A stretch of 64,000 nt of DNA from Dermacoccus abyssi. Its GTDB lineage: Bacteria; Actinomycetota; Actinomycetes; Actinomycetales; Dermatophilaceae. Location of the stretch: NCBI RefSeq assembly GCF_034541975.1, contig NZ_JAVYJM010000001.1; one strand, written 5' to 3'. Below are positions 29,358 to 38,908 of this stretch, piece by piece. The notes under the pieces were generated by a model. It searched no databases. It saw nothing but the letters and a program-made list of their open reading frames with translations, and was not told where the DNA came from. Made by a program: the position numbers and the translations under genes. Numbering within the stretch: position 1 is the stretch's first letter; every line of letters begins with the position of its first letter.

Positions 29358-31166
29358 TCAGCGGTCGCGGCGATCCCAGCCGTCGCCATCCCACTGCGGC
29401 CGGTAGGACGACGATCGGCGCTCCTGCTCGGGCATGCGGCGCGTGCGATCGTCGCGCGGCTCCCCGGTGTTTCGGGAGTCCGACGTCGGCACCGGAAGCG
29501 TCCGGCGGTTCTCCTGCCACGCGTCGTACGGGTCATATCCGTCGCGGGATCTGCCGCCGAACTCGTCGTACCGGTCGTCGTCCTGGTTGTACCGATCATC
29601 GTCGCGATAGCGCTCGCCTCGCGGGCTTTCTGCCGGTTCGTCGCGGTGCCAGCGCCGCGTGCGCGGAGTCGTCGGCAGGTCGTCGGGGGCTCGGGTGAAG
29701 GCGTCGTCCGAGGTCTCCGTCACGGTGTCGGCGAAGGCGCCACCACGTCGGGCGCCACGACCGTCATCGTGCTCGCTGGTACCGCGGCGGCGCGGCCACG
29801 TCGGTCCGCGTCCGGCGTTCCACAGCATGACGAGCACGGCCCACCCGACGAGGAGGACGGCGGCGGAGTAGAGGCCGATCGTCGCGTCGGTCGGCACGAC
29901 GCAGGCGTAGATGCCACCGATGACCCACGCGAGCTGGAGCACCGTCTCGGAGCGCGCGAAGGCGCTCGTGCGCACGGCCTCGGCGAGGTGATCCTGGATG
30001 AGCGAGTCGACGGCGAGCTTGCCCAACTGTTGACCGAGACCGGCCACGAGGCCGACGACGATGGCCGTCACGAGGGTGAAGTGCACCGCGCAGACCACCA
30101 TGGCCACTGCGTCGGCCAACAGAGAGCCCACGACGACGGTGCGCGGCGCGAAGTTCTTGACGAGCGAACCGAGCACCGTGCCGAGCGCGTTACCCAGCGC
30201 TGCGGCGCCGACGACGAGCGCCAGCAGCGTCGTGGCGCGATCCTCCCAGCCAGGTAGCGGGTGGGTCTTCATGAGGAAGGCCATGAACATCGTGAGGAAG
30301 CCGCTGATCCAGCGCAGACCGACGTTGGCGCGCAGCGCGGAGACGATGACGCTCGGCAGGCGCACCTGGGCGCGTCCGGAGCGCAGTGAGTCGGTGCGTT
30401 CGGAATCGATGTCCGGCGGCAGCAGGATGGCGAGCACCGTGCCGACGACGAAGAGCAGGAACGCGGCACGGAAGGCCCACGTCGCGCCGAACAGGGCCGC
30501 GGCTCCACCGGCGAGCGGGCCGCCGATCGATGCTCCCGCCACACCCGCGAGGCTCATGCGGCCGTTGGCCTTGACGAGCGTCATGCCCGGCGGCAGCAGC
30601 CGTGGCGTGGCCGACGAGCGGGTGACGAGGTAGGCCTTGCTCGAGACGAGGATGGCCAGGGCCGTCGGGAACTGCCAGGTGGAGCCCTTCTCGATGGCGT
30701 CGGCGAGAACCCAACAGAGGAAGCCGCGCAGCGCGAGCGTGCCGCCCATGGCCCAGCGGCGCCCGTGCCGGTAGCGGTCGAGCAGAGGGCCGATGAGCGG
30801 CGCCACGATGGCGAACGGCAGCATCGTGAGGACGAGGAACAGCGCGACGTGATCCTTCGCCTCGCCGGGCTGCGCGGAGACGAACAGCGTGCCGGCGAGG
30901 CCGACCATGACGGCGGCGTCGCCAGCGTTGGAGAGGGCGTGCACCTCGATGAGGCGCCCGAGGCCACTCTCCCCCGCGCCCTGGGCGTTGCTCGCCCGGC
31001 GGGCGGCGCGCAGCGTCGTCTTCGTGGCACCCGCGCTCAGGCGGTAGGCGCCGCGTGCTGCACGCCCGCCCATGACCCCGGCACTGCGCAGGCGTTCGGC
31101 GCGTCCGCGGTGGGGCGCTGCCCCGACGCGCTCGCGCCGCTCCTCTCGCTCGTGCCGTTCGTTCAT
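29358..31166 (-). CDS. MFS transporter with a disordered charged tail
   Basis: The 602-residue protein has a basic N-terminal region, then twelve hydrophobic helices (about residues 75-460) with MFS-like LIGPLLDRYRHGRRWAM between helices 2 and 3, and LVAGLGQQLGKLAVDSL. After residue 460 it has a long hydrophilic tail rich in Arg, Asp and Tyr (DDRYNQDDDRYDE). The substrate is unknown; MFS members of this branch are often called multidrug exporters without proof. It is the last gene of the long minus-strand operon, ten bases after tdk. Confidence 0.82.
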   Translation of the reverse strand: MNERHEREERRERVGAAPHRGRAERLRSAGVMGGRAARGAYRLSAGATKTTLRAARRASNAQGAGESGLGRLIEVHALSNAGDAAVMVGLAGTLFVSAQPGEAKDHVALFLVLTMLPFAIVAPLIGPLLDRYRHGRRWAMGGTLALRGFLCWVLADAIEKGSTWQFPTALAILVSSKAYLVTRSSATPRLLPPGMTLVKANGRMSLAGVAGASIGGPLAGGAAALFGATWAFRAAFLLFVVGTVLAILLPPDIDSERTDSLRSGRAQVRLPSVIVSALRANVGLRWISGFLTMFMAFLMKTHPLPGWEDRATTLLALVVGAAALGNALGTVLGSLVKNFAPRTVVVGSLLADAVAMVVCAVHFTLVTAIVVGLVAGLGQQLGKLAVDSLIQDHLAEAVRTSAFARSETVLQLAWVIGGIYACVVPTDATIGLYSAAVLLVGWAVLVMLWNAGRGPTWPRRRGTSEHDDGRGARRGGAFADTVTETSDDAFTRAPDDLPTTPRTRRWHRDEPAESPRGERYRDDDRYNQDDDRYDEFGGRSRDGYDPYDAWQENRRTLPVPTSDSRNTGEPRDDRTRRMPEQERRSSSYRPQWDGDGWDRRDR

Positions 31167-31176
31167 CGCGCTCGCC

Positions 31177-31881
31177 TCAGCCGGCCGCGCCGCGGGACTG
31201 ATCGGTGAAGGTCGAGGGCGGCACGGGGCACACGTCGAGGTCGAAGGGCATCTGCTCGGCGCCGATGGCGCGGGCGGCGTGCGACGTCATCCGACGCATG
31301 AAGTGACGACGGCACAGCACCTCGTACTCCACCAGCGGCGTCTCGGTCTGGTCGCCGGTGTCACCGACGACGACCTGCTCGCCTTCGACCACCATCGTCC
31401 CGTCGACGACGCGGGCGTTGTGGGTGGCGCGCTTGCCGCACCAGCACAGCGCCTCGACCTGGAGCAGCTGCGTGCGGTCGGCGAGTTCGAATAGGCGCCG
31501 CGAGCCGGGGAACAGCTGCGTCTTGAAGTCCGCAGTGATGCCGAACGCGAAGACGTCGACGTCGAGTTCGTCGACGACGCGCGCGAGTTGGTCGATCTGC
31601 TCGGGCAGGTAGAACTGCACCTCGTCGGCGATGACGTAGTCGAGGCCCCCGAGCGTCACGCCCGCGGAGACGGCGAGATCCCACAGGTCGACCTCGTTGC
31701 TCACCTCGATGGCCTCGTGACGCAGGCCGAGGCGCGAGGAGATGACGGCCTCACCGGCGCGGTCGTGCTGGGTCAGCACGATGCCGCGCTGCCCGCGGGC
31801 CGCGTGGTTGTGGTCCATCTGCAGCGCGAGGGTGGACTTACCGCAGTCCATCGTGCCGGTGAAGAAAACGAGCTCAGCCAC
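31177..31881 (-). CDS. tdk: thymidine kinase
   Basis: The 234-residue enzyme phosphorylates thymidine in the salvage pathway. Seen: the P-loop FFTGTMDCGKST, the Walker B-like VIADEVQFY, the FAFGITADFKTQLFPGS segment and a zinc site formed by CWCGKRATHN and CRRHF. It is a type II (tetrameric, Zn-binding) kinase. Spacing of 11 bases from the upstream hydrolase gene and 10 to the MFS gene suggests cotranscription. Confidence 0.92.
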   Translation of the reverse strand: MAELVFFTGTMDCGKSTLALQMDHNHAARGQRGIVLTQHDRAGEAVISSRLGLRHEAIEVSNEVDLWDLAVSAGVTLGGLDYVIADEVQFYLPEQIDQLARVVDELDVDVFAFGITADFKTQLFPGSRRLFELADRTQLLQVEALCWCGKRATHNARVVDGTMVVEGEQVVVGDTGDQTETPLVEYEVLCRRHFMRRMTSHAARAIGAEQMPFDLDVCPVPPSTFTDQSRGAAG

Positions 31882-31892
31882 GGGCAGTCACC

Positions 31893-33011
31893 TTAGCGCG
31901 GCGGAAGGTGGAGGAAGGGCACGTCGAGTTCCTGCGGCGTCATGGCGCCGTGCTGGCCGATGAGGGCGAGCACCTGATGGCTCATGACGCGCGAGTCGAC
32001 GTAGCCACGGGCCGCGCGCATCGAGACGACGACGTCGCCGAAGCGTCCCGCCGTGCCGGCGTCGAGAGCGCCGACCCAGCCGAGGTCGCTCAGTTCCTCG
32101 CGGGTGAGCACGTGGCCGTCGCTGCCGACCTCCTTGCGCCAGGCGGCGAGGACGTCGTCACGCGCGCCGGGCTCGACGTAGAGGTGCAGCGCGCGCATCT
32201 CGCCGCCAACGGTGCGCACGCCGTCGCGCAGGTAGGGGGTTTTGGCGATGTCGACGCGGGCGTCGAGCGGCACGTCGACCATGCCGTGGTCGGCCGTCAG
32301 CGTGAGGGACGTGCCGACCGGACGCTGGGAGGCGAGGCGCTCGAAACCGCGGTCGAACGCTTCGAGCTCGGCGGCCCACTGCGGCGAATCGATGCCGTGC
32401 ACGTGCCCGGCCTTGTCGATCTCACCCCAGTAGAGGTAGACGAGACGATGGCCACGCCGGACGGCGGCGAGCGCTGCGTCGATGCGGTCCTCGAGCGCCT
32501 CGGCGCCGTAGAACACCGCGCCGCGCAGGGCGGCATTCGTCAGGCCGGAGCCTTCGAAGTAGTCGGGTCCGATCATCGCCGGGCGCAGGTCGGCCTGGTC
32601 AGCCCGTTCGAAGACAGTGGCGTTCGGCTGCCAGACGCGCGGCTCGGGGCCGCGCTGCCACGTCAGTTCGTTGAAGAGCATGCCGGTGGCCGGGTCGACG
32701 ACCTGGTAGCCGGCGAGCCCGTGCGCACCCGGCGGCAAGCCCGTGCCGAACGTGCCCATGGAGGTGGCGGTCGTCGTCGGGAAGCCTGCCGCGAGCGTCT
32801 GGACATGGTCGAGGTGCTCGTGGAGGAAGGGCGCGTGTGCGCTGCGCTTGCGCAGAAGCCGCGCGCCGAGTCCGTCGGCGAGCACGACGATGCCCGCCTT
32901 CGCCTGCGGCAGCTTGCGCCCCTCCCCCTCGAACGCGGCCGGAGCGAGCGTGCGCGCGACCGTCGGCAGAACGGACGCAAGGCCTTCGGTGTCGTACCGG
33001 GGTGCCTTCAT
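31893..33011 (-). CDS. alkaline-phosphatase-superfamily hydrolase (nucleotide pyrophosphatase-like)
   Basis: The 372-residue protein (ATG 33011, MKAPRYDTEG) has the AP-superfamily metal and nucleophile motifs in order: IVVLADGLGARLL, FPTTTATSMGTFGTG with the nucleophilic Thr/Ser, YWGEIDKAGHVHG, and LTADHGMVDVP. This matches nucleotide pyrophosphatase/phosphodiesterase-like proteins of actinobacteria. No signal peptide is visible, so the substrate is probably intracellular. The DUF5998 gene ends 13 bases upstream. Confidence 0.85.
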   Translation of the reverse strand: MKAPRYDTEGLASVLPTVARTLAPAAFEGEGRKLPQAKAGIVVLADGLGARLLRKRSAHAPFLHEHLDHVQTLAAGFPTTTATSMGTFGTGLPPGAHGLAGYQVVDPATGMLFNELTWQRGPEPRVWQPNATVFERADQADLRPAMIGPDYFEGSGLTNAALRGAVFYGAEALEDRIDAALAAVRRGHRLVYLYWGEIDKAGHVHGIDSPQWAAELEAFDRGFERLASQRPVGTSLTLTADHGMVDVPLDARVDIAKTPYLRDGVRTVGGEMRALHLYVEPGARDDVLAAWRKEVGSDGHVLTREELSDLGWVGALDAGTAGRFGDVVVSMRAARGYVDSRVMSHQVLALIGQHGAMTPQELDVPFLHLPPR

Positions 33012-33024
33012 GAATCCGTCCCGG

Positions 33025-33621
33025 TCAGCGTCGGCCGACGACGGCCGACAGGGCATTGGCGAAGCTCATCGCCTGGTTGAGGCTGCCTTCGCCCTCGGCG
33101 TCGGCAGAGATACGTAGGCTGATGTCGTCGCCGGTGATCGTGCCGTCGTAGCCGTGGTCGGCGTCGCACTGCGGGTCGCCGCACGTGGCGGGCAGCAGGT
33201 CGACTCGGCTGACGGTGCCCCACCCGACGGTGAGCGTCACCTCGCGCCCGAGCGTGCCCGGGCGGTAGGTCTCGGCGTCGGCGACGACGTGCGTCAGCGT
33301 CACGCCGCGCACGAACGACAGCGCCACGGCCTCCGACGTCGCGGTGACGGCCGAGTGACCCGAGCCGTGCGCGTGGGTGCGCGGGTCGGCGTGATCGTCG
33401 GCGTGCGCGATGACGAGCTTGTGCGGCGTGAGCGCGAGAACCGTGATGTGGCGGTGGAATTCGTCCTGGTCGAACGTCGTCTCGAGGTGCACGAGGTGGT
33501 GACGCACCTCGTCACCGGCGAGCGCCGTGGTGACGACGTCGCCGACGAGAGCCGGGAAGTAACCGGCCTTCTCGATGTCGCGGACGAGGTCGGCGGGCAG
33601 GGTGGCAGACATGCGTGCCAT
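33025..33621 (-). CDS. DUF5998 family protein
   Basis: The protein (198 residues if it starts at 33621, where AAGG is about six bases upstream; ATG 33612 is another choice) is a soluble actinobacterial family without a known function. Recognisable segments are AGYFPALVGDVVTTAL, HLVHLETTFDQDEFHRHI, and SLNQAMSFANALSAVVGRR. It contains CGDPQCDADHGYDG, a Cys/Asp-rich turn that could bind a metal. It is placed between the GNAT fusion and the AP-like hydrolase in one operon. Confidence 0.8.
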   Translation of the reverse strand: MARMSATLPADLVRDIEKAGYFPALVGDVVTTALAGDEVRHHLVHLETTFDQDEFHRHITVLALTPHKLVIAHADDHADPRTHAHGSGHSAVTATSEAVALSFVRGVTLTHVVADAETYRPGTLGREVTLTVGWGTVSRVDLLPATCGDPQCDADHGYDGTITGDDISLRISADAEGEGSLNQAMSFANALSAVVGRR

Positions 33622-33665
33622 CATCCCACCTTCGTCGCCCCCGGCGCGTGTCGGTCGCCCGAACC

Positions 33666-36341
33666 TCACGTCATGGCCCGGCGCCCGGAATCCTGGCGCA
33701 GCGAGTGCGGCGCCAGCGTGATGCGGGCGCCCAGGACATCAAGGCCGGTGGGGTTGGTGCTCACCGGGTTGAGTTCGAGGTGGGCGATCTCGGGGTTCTC
33801 GTCAGCGAGGATCGCGACGCGCGAGACGAGGTCTTCGATGGCGGCGCGATCGGCGGCGGTGCCGTGGCTGCCGTCGAGCAGCGGCCACGCCTTGATGGAG
33901 CTGACGAGGTCGGAGACGTCGCTCGTCGTGAGGGGCGGGATGCGGTAGCCGACGTCGTCGAGCAGGTCGGTGGGCGGGCCGCTGACGGAGAACGTGACGA
34001 CGGGGCCGAAGAGCGGGTCCTCCGAGCTCGTCACGACGCAGCCGATGCCCGGCGTCGCCATCGACTGGACGACGAACTGGTCGGCCCCGAACTGGGTGAG
34101 GCGTTCCTCGAGCGCTTCGAAGGCCTCGACGACGGCGAGCGGCGAGCGCAGGTCGGCGCGCAGGGAACTCGCCACCTGGTGGCGCACCTCCGGAGCGATC
34201 GACTTCACGACGACGGGGAAGCCGAGCTTCTCGGCTGCAGCGACGGCTTCCTTCGAGGTGCGCACCGGAATCGACTGCCACACGGAGATGCCGGCGAGAC
34301 CGAGGAACTCGGCGACCTCGTCACCGGTGAGGTCGCGGCCCTCGGGCTGCTCGGTCATGACGCGGCGCACCATGGCGCGCACGCCCTTGCGGTCGATGCC
34401 CTCCGGCGCGAGGGGCTCACCGCGGTCGCGCTGGAGCCAGCCGGCGTAGTTCGTCACGGCGGCCAGGGCGCGGATGCCGTCCTCGGGCATGGGGTACGAC
34501 GGCGTGACGACGCGCTCGCCGTCAGGGCTCGTGGCGGTGAGGGCCTCGGATGCACCGTGGATGCCGAGGAAGGTGGTGATGCACGGCTTGTCGTAGCAGG
34601 CGCTCACCTCTGCGACGGCGCGCGCCACCTCGGTGCCGCCGGAGATGAGCGGCGGGATGAAGGAGGCGATGACGGTGTCGACCGAGTCGTCCTCGAAGGC
34701 TGCGACGAGGGCGTCGCGGAAGCTCTCGACGTCGGCGTCGGGAGCGAGGGCGACAGGGCCCCGCGTCACCTCGAGTTTCCAGCTCAGTGCGGCGTCACCG
34801 CAGAGCGCGCCGAGGGCGTCGGAGTTCGTCACGACGGCGACGCGGCGACCCTTGGGCAGCGGCTGGTTGATGACGAGTTGGGCGACGTCGAACAGCTGGT
34901 GGACGTTGCCGACGCGGATGACGCCGCTCTGGCGCAGCATCTCGCGGAACGCGGCCGGGCTCGTGCGGGTCTCGCGGACGCGGTGGCCCGGGGGCACGCC
35001 GAACGCTGAGACCTCGGGCTTGACGACGATGACGGGCTTGCGCAGCGCGAGCTGACGGGCGATGCGTGTGAACTTGCGCGGGTTACCGACCGACTCGAGG
35101 TAGAGGCCGACGGCGTGGGTTTCGTCGTCGTCGATCCAGTACTGCATGAGGTCGTTGCCGGAGACGTCGATGCGGTTGCCGGCGGAGGCGAAGTCCGAAA
35201 GTCCGAGGCCACGACGCCCGGCGCTGGCGAGAACCGCGATGCCGAGCGCGCCGCTCTGGGCGAAGAGGCCGAGGTGGCCGGCGGGCGGCATCTCGTAGGC
35301 GATGGAGGCGTTGAGGCGCGTGTCGGCGCGGGTGTTGATGAGACCGAAGCTGCTCGGGCCGACGACGCGCATGCCCTGGCTACGGGCGAGGCTGAGCAGT
35401 TCGGCCTGACGCTCGGCGCCCTCGGCGGAGCCGGTCTCGGCGAACCCGGAGGAGACAACGAGCAGCGCCTTGACACCGGCGGGGCCGCACTCGCGCACGA
35501 CGTCGAGCACCTGCGCGGCGGGCACGGCGATGATCGCGAGGTCGACTCGGCCTTCGATCTCGCCCATGCTGCGCACGGTGCGGTAGCCGTCGATCTCCTC
35601 GACGCTGGGGTGGACGACGTCGACGCGACCGGTGAACCCACCCTCACGCAGGTTGGCGAGCACGCGCCCACCGACCGACGGGCCCTTGCTCGAGACGCCG
35701 ATGACGGCGACGGACGACGGGTTGAGCAGGGCGCGCACCGACTGCGATTCGCTGCGCTGCTCGCGCGCGAGGCGCACAGCCTGCGACTTCTCGTTCGGTT
35801 CGATCTCGAACCGCACGGAGATGACGCCGTCGTCGAAGTTGCGCTTGACGTCGTAGCCGGCCTCGGTGAAGACCTGGATCATCTTGCGGTTCTGCGGCAG
35901 CACGTCGGCCACGAACTCGGCGACGCCGTTCTCAGCGCCGATGGCGGCGAGGTGTTCGAGCATGACGGAGCCGACGCCGCGGCCCTGGAAACTGTCGGCG
36001 ATGTTGAACGCGACCTCCGCCGAGGGAGCATCCGGCCCACCGAGGCGGTCGTAGCGGCCGATACCGATGATGTCGTCACCGACGAGACCGACGAGGGCAA
36101 CGCGCTCGACGTGGTCGACGTGGGTGAAGCGCGTGACGTCACGGTCACTCAGGCGCTTGATGGGGGCGAAGAAGCGCAGGTAGATGGACTCTTCGCTCTG
36201 GGCAGCGTGAAAGCGGTGAAGGCGTTCCGCGTCGTCAGGGCCGATGGGGCGCACGTGGGCCACGGAGCCGTCACGCAGGACGACGTCGGCCTCCCACTCG
36301 CGCGGGTAATCGGCTGGCGCGGACTCCACCTCATCGCTCAT
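33666..36341 (-). CDS. GNAT acetyltransferase fused to an acyl-CoA synthetase (NDP-forming)
   Basis: The 891-residue fusion (ATG 36341, MSDEVESAPAD) has an N-terminal GNAT domain (about 20-180, acetyl-CoA loop SFQGRGVGSVMLEH), a CoA-binding domain (SVAVIGVSSKGPSVGGRV), a succinyl-CoA-ligase-like flavodoxin fold (GPSSFGLINT, LFAQSGALGIAV), and a C-terminal ATP-grasp domain (GFPVVVKSIAPEVRHQ). It resembles protein lysine acetyltransferases of the Pat/AcuA-ACD type, in the reverse domain order to E. coli PatZ. In those proteins the synthetase half is often a sensor of acetyl-CoA, not an enzyme; this is not decidable here. Confidence 0.9.
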   Translation of the reverse strand: MSDEVESAPADYPREWEADVVLRDGSVAHVRPIGPDDAERLHRFHAAQSEESIYLRFFAPIKRLSDRDVTRFTHVDHVERVALVGLVGDDIIGIGRYDRLGGPDAPSAEVAFNIADSFQGRGVGSVMLEHLAAIGAENGVAEFVADVLPQNRKMIQVFTEAGYDVKRNFDDGVISVRFEIEPNEKSQAVRLAREQRSESQSVRALLNPSSVAVIGVSSKGPSVGGRVLANLREGGFTGRVDVVHPSVEEIDGYRTVRSMGEIEGRVDLAIIAVPAAQVLDVVRECGPAGVKALLVVSSGFAETGSAEGAERQAELLSLARSQGMRVVGPSSFGLINTRADTRLNASIAYEMPPAGHLGLFAQSGALGIAVLASAGRRGLGLSDFASAGNRIDVSGNDLMQYWIDDDETHAVGLYLESVGNPRKFTRIARQLALRKPVIVVKPEVSAFGVPPGHRVRETRTSPAAFREMLRQSGVIRVGNVHQLFDVAQLVINQPLPKGRRVAVVTNSDALGALCGDAALSWKLEVTRGPVALAPDADVESFRDALVAAFEDDSVDTVIASFIPPLISGGTEVARAVAEVSACYDKPCITTFLGIHGASEALTATSPDGERVVTPSYPMPEDGIRALAAVTNYAGWLQRDRGEPLAPEGIDRKGVRAMVRRVMTEQPEGRDLTGDEVAEFLGLAGISVWQSIPVRTSKEAVAAAEKLGFPVVVKSIAPEVRHQVASSLRADLRSPLAVVEAFEALEERLTQFGADQFVVQSMATPGIGCVVTSSEDPLFGPVVTFSVSGPPTDLLDDVGYRIPPLTTSDVSDLVSSIKAWPLLDGSHGTAADRAAIEDLVSRVAILADENPEIAHLELNPVSTNPTGLDVLGARITLAPHSLRQDSGRRAMT

Positions 36342-36349
36342 GACTTCAT

Positions 36350-37720
36350 TCAACCACCGTGGCCTGCGACGGACGTGTGAGTCCAGCGGCCTCCTCGATC
36401 GCTCGATCGCCACAGCTCGCCGTCGGTACGTGAGAGGGCGAGGAACTCCTGGCCGAGGGTGCGCACATCATCCATGCCACCGGTGGGCGCGTCGTCGCCA
36501 CCGCTCGGTTCGCTCCAGCTGTGGCCGCCGTCGGAGGAGACGCGCAGCGGGTTGTCGTCGGAGGTGCGCGTTGTGGCGTCGGCGGCGGTGCGCGGGCCGC
36601 CGGAAGCCGCGACGATGTGTTCGCCGTCGGACGTGGCCAGCGAGCTGCCGCCCTGGGTGGGCAGCGACAGGTTGCCGGTGCCGAGGAGTTGCCAGGTGCC
36701 GCCGCCGTCGGTGCTCGTGACGGTGGTGAAGCTCGTCGTCTTGGCGGAGACGGCTTCATCGCAGACGGCGACAAGACGGTTGGTGCCGTTGCCCGCGATG
36801 GCGCTGAACGGCTTTCCGCTGCAGGCCGATCCGGGGTTGAGGGGTGCGAGGCTGTCGCCGGCCAGACGCCAGGCACCGGGGGCGTCCCCGCTGCCGGGTT
36901 CGTTGCCGGCGAGGACGATGAGGCTGTCACCACCGACGACGAGGTCCGCGGCGTCGATCTGGCTCGTGGGCGTCGCGGCGGCGATCGTCTGGGCCAACCG
37001 CGGGGTGTCTCCGCCGCCGAGGCGGGAGATCTCCAGACGCCCCGAGCAGGTGCCCTGGATGCAGCCCGACGCCGTGAGCGCGAGGGTTTGTTTGTCGTGG
37101 ACGACGACGTCGAGGACGGTGCTGCCGGGGTGGTCGACGTGGGTGAAGGTGCGTCCGCCGTCCCGCGTGACCCACAAGTCGCCGCCGTAGACGTAGCCCG
37201 TGCTCGGCGAGGTGAAGAGCACTTCGCTCAGGGCACCGGCGGGCTGGACGCGCGGCTGCGTGGCCCCGGTTGCCGCAGACGTGTCGGCGGAGCTGAACGT
37301 GTGCATCTGCGTCCACGTCTTGCCGTCGTCGGTGGAGCGCACGAGGGCGGGGCACGGCGTGCCGGAGCAGTCGCCTTCCCCGAGGCCGAAGAGGGTGTCG
37401 TCACCTGCGTTGGTCACCGACCAGAGGACGAACTTCTCATCGACCGCCGAGATGGTCTGCTCGCCTTCGACGTCCGCGGCCCCACCGGGCGCCGGGGGCT
37501 GAGCCTGTTGGGCATCGGCGACGGTCTCCCCCTGGGCGACGCCGGTGGGCGCGAAGGGGTCGCGAACGATGGTCCACGCGCCGATGAGACAGAGCCCGAT
37601 GGCGCCGAAGGCTGCCAGCTGGGCGATCCACGAACGTTGCGGTGCGAGACGGCGCAGCCAGCCGGGCACGCGGCGTTCACGCGCGGGGGTGCGCGGGGCC
37701 TGCTCGCTCGGCGGTGTCAC
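36350..37720 (-). CDS. membrane-anchored BNR/Asp-box beta-propeller protein
   Basis: The 456-residue protein has a basic N-terminus, one membrane helix (about 31-50, IAQLAAFGAIGLCLIGAW) and an outside domain with repeated Asp-box motifs STDDGKTW, TRDGGRTF, STDGGGTW, SSDGGHSW and SSDRGGRW. This fits a sialidase-type or photosystem-stability-factor-like propeller, but no sialidase arginine triad is evident. Cysteines in CSGTPCP and CIQGTC may form disulfides. The function is unknown. It lies eight bases upstream of the GNAT fusion. Confidence 0.8.
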   Translation of the reverse strand: MTPPSEQAPRTPARERRVPGWLRRLAPQRSWIAQLAAFGAIGLCLIGAWTIVRDPFAPTGVAQGETVADAQQAQPPAPGGAADVEGEQTISAVDEKFVLWSVTNAGDDTLFGLGEGDCSGTPCPALVRSTDDGKTWTQMHTFSSADTSAATGATQPRVQPAGALSEVLFTSPSTGYVYGGDLWVTRDGGRTFTHVDHPGSTVLDVVVHDKQTLALTASGCIQGTCSGRLEISRLGGGDTPRLAQTIAAATPTSQIDAADLVVGGDSLIVLAGNEPGSGDAPGAWRLAGDSLAPLNPGSACSGKPFSAIAGNGTNRLVAVCDEAVSAKTTSFTTVTSTDGGGTWQLLGTGNLSLPTQGGSSLATSDGEHIVAASGGPRTAADATTRTSDDNPLRVSSDGGHSWSEPSGGDDAPTGGMDDVRTLGQEFLALSRTDGELWRSSDRGGRWTHTSVAGHGG

Positions 37721-37767
37721 GGGAAAAGGGTATCGAGCCGTGCGCCGTCACCGACGACGCCGCGCCT

Positions 37768-38892
37768 CTACCGAATTCGCTCGACGGCCGACGCCGCTGC
37801 CTGTTCGAGGTCGGCTCCGGTGTTGGCGAGCGCCTCGTCGAGGTCGGTGTAGCCGGTGTGGATCGGCTCGACGGCGACGATTGTGTCGTCGATGAGGGCG
37901 CGCCCCTCCGGGCGGACCTCTCCCCCGAGCATGACGACGGGCACGCCGTGACGGCGGGCGATTTCGGCGACGCCCCAGGGCGTCTTGCCAAAGCGGGTCT
38001 GCCCGTCGATGCGGCCTTCGCCGGTGAGCACGAGGTCGGCGTCACGCACGGCCTCTTCGAGACCCACGGCCTCGGCGACGACCTCAAGGCCCGGCCGGAG
38101 CGTCGCACCCGTGAGAGCGAGGAACGCAGCGCCGAGTCCCCCGGCAGCCCCCGCCCCGGGCAGGTCGCGGACCTCACGGCCCGTCGCCGTCTCGAGAACG
38201 TCGGCCCATCCTGCGAGCACCGTCTCGATCACGGGCACCCGCGCGGGCGTCACGCCCTTCTGCGGCCCGAAGACGGCGGTGGCGCCGTCGGGCCCGAGCA
38301 GCGGGTTCGTCACGTCACTGGCCAGGATCACCTCGACACCCGCAAGCCGCGGGTCGAGCTCCGACAGGTCGAGCGACGCCACGTTGTTCATGCCCTCGGG
38401 CGTCGGAGTGACAGGCCTGAGGTTGGAGTCGAGCAAGAGCCCACCGAGAGCGGAGATCATGCCCGCGCCACCGTCGTTCGTGGCCGATCCTCCGAGGCCG
38501 ATGACGAGCCGGCGCGGGTCGAGGTCGAGCGCGGCCGAGACGAGGTGCCCCACGCCAGAGCTGCAGGAGCGGTACGGGTCGCGCAGTTCCAACTCGATGT
38601 GATGCAGCCCGGCCCCCTGCGCGACGTCAACGACGGCGAGGCGTTCCGAAGCGACCCACCCGAGCTCAGCTGTGTGAGGACGTCCGAGCGCGTCCGTGAT
38701 GTCCACGGCGATCAGCTGACCGCCCAGCGCCGCCATGAGGGTTTCGGTTGTGCCCTCTCCCCCGTCGGCCACCGGCAATTCGACGACGTCCGCCGACGGA
38801 AGGACGCCGCGCACTCCCCGAGCCAGCGCTGCGGCGGCGTCGACCGCCGAGAGCGCTTCCTTGTAGGAATCGGGGGCACAGACAACCTTCAC
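37768..38892 (-). CDS. glycerate kinase (GarK/GlxK family)
   Basis: The 374-residue enzyme phosphorylates D-glycerate, yielding 2-phosphoglycerate in most class members of this family. Motifs are VVCAPDSYKEALSA, VADGGEGTTETL, VIGLGGSATNDGGAGM, and the C-terminal DLVLTGEGRIDGQTRFGKTP. It starts at ATG 38892, 16 bases after the universal stress protein stop. No glyoxylate-pathway gene is adjacent, so the source of glycerate is unclear. Confidence 0.92.
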   Translation of the reverse strand: MKVVCAPDSYKEALSAVDAAAALARGVRGVLPSADVVELPVADGGEGTTETLMAALGGQLIAVDITDALGRPHTAELGWVASERLAVVDVAQGAGLHHIELELRDPYRSCSSGVGHLVSAALDLDPRRLVIGLGGSATNDGGAGMISALGGLLLDSNLRPVTPTPEGMNNVASLDLSELDPRLAGVEVILASDVTNPLLGPDGATAVFGPQKGVTPARVPVIETVLAGWADVLETATGREVRDLPGAGAAGGLGAAFLALTGATLRPGLEVVAEAVGLEEAVRDADLVLTGEGRIDGQTRFGKTPWGVAEIARRHGVPVVMLGGEVRPEGRALIDDTIVAVEPIHTGYTDLDEALANTGADLEQAAASAVERIR

Positions 38893-38908
38893 GGGGCTGA
38901 CCTCGTTC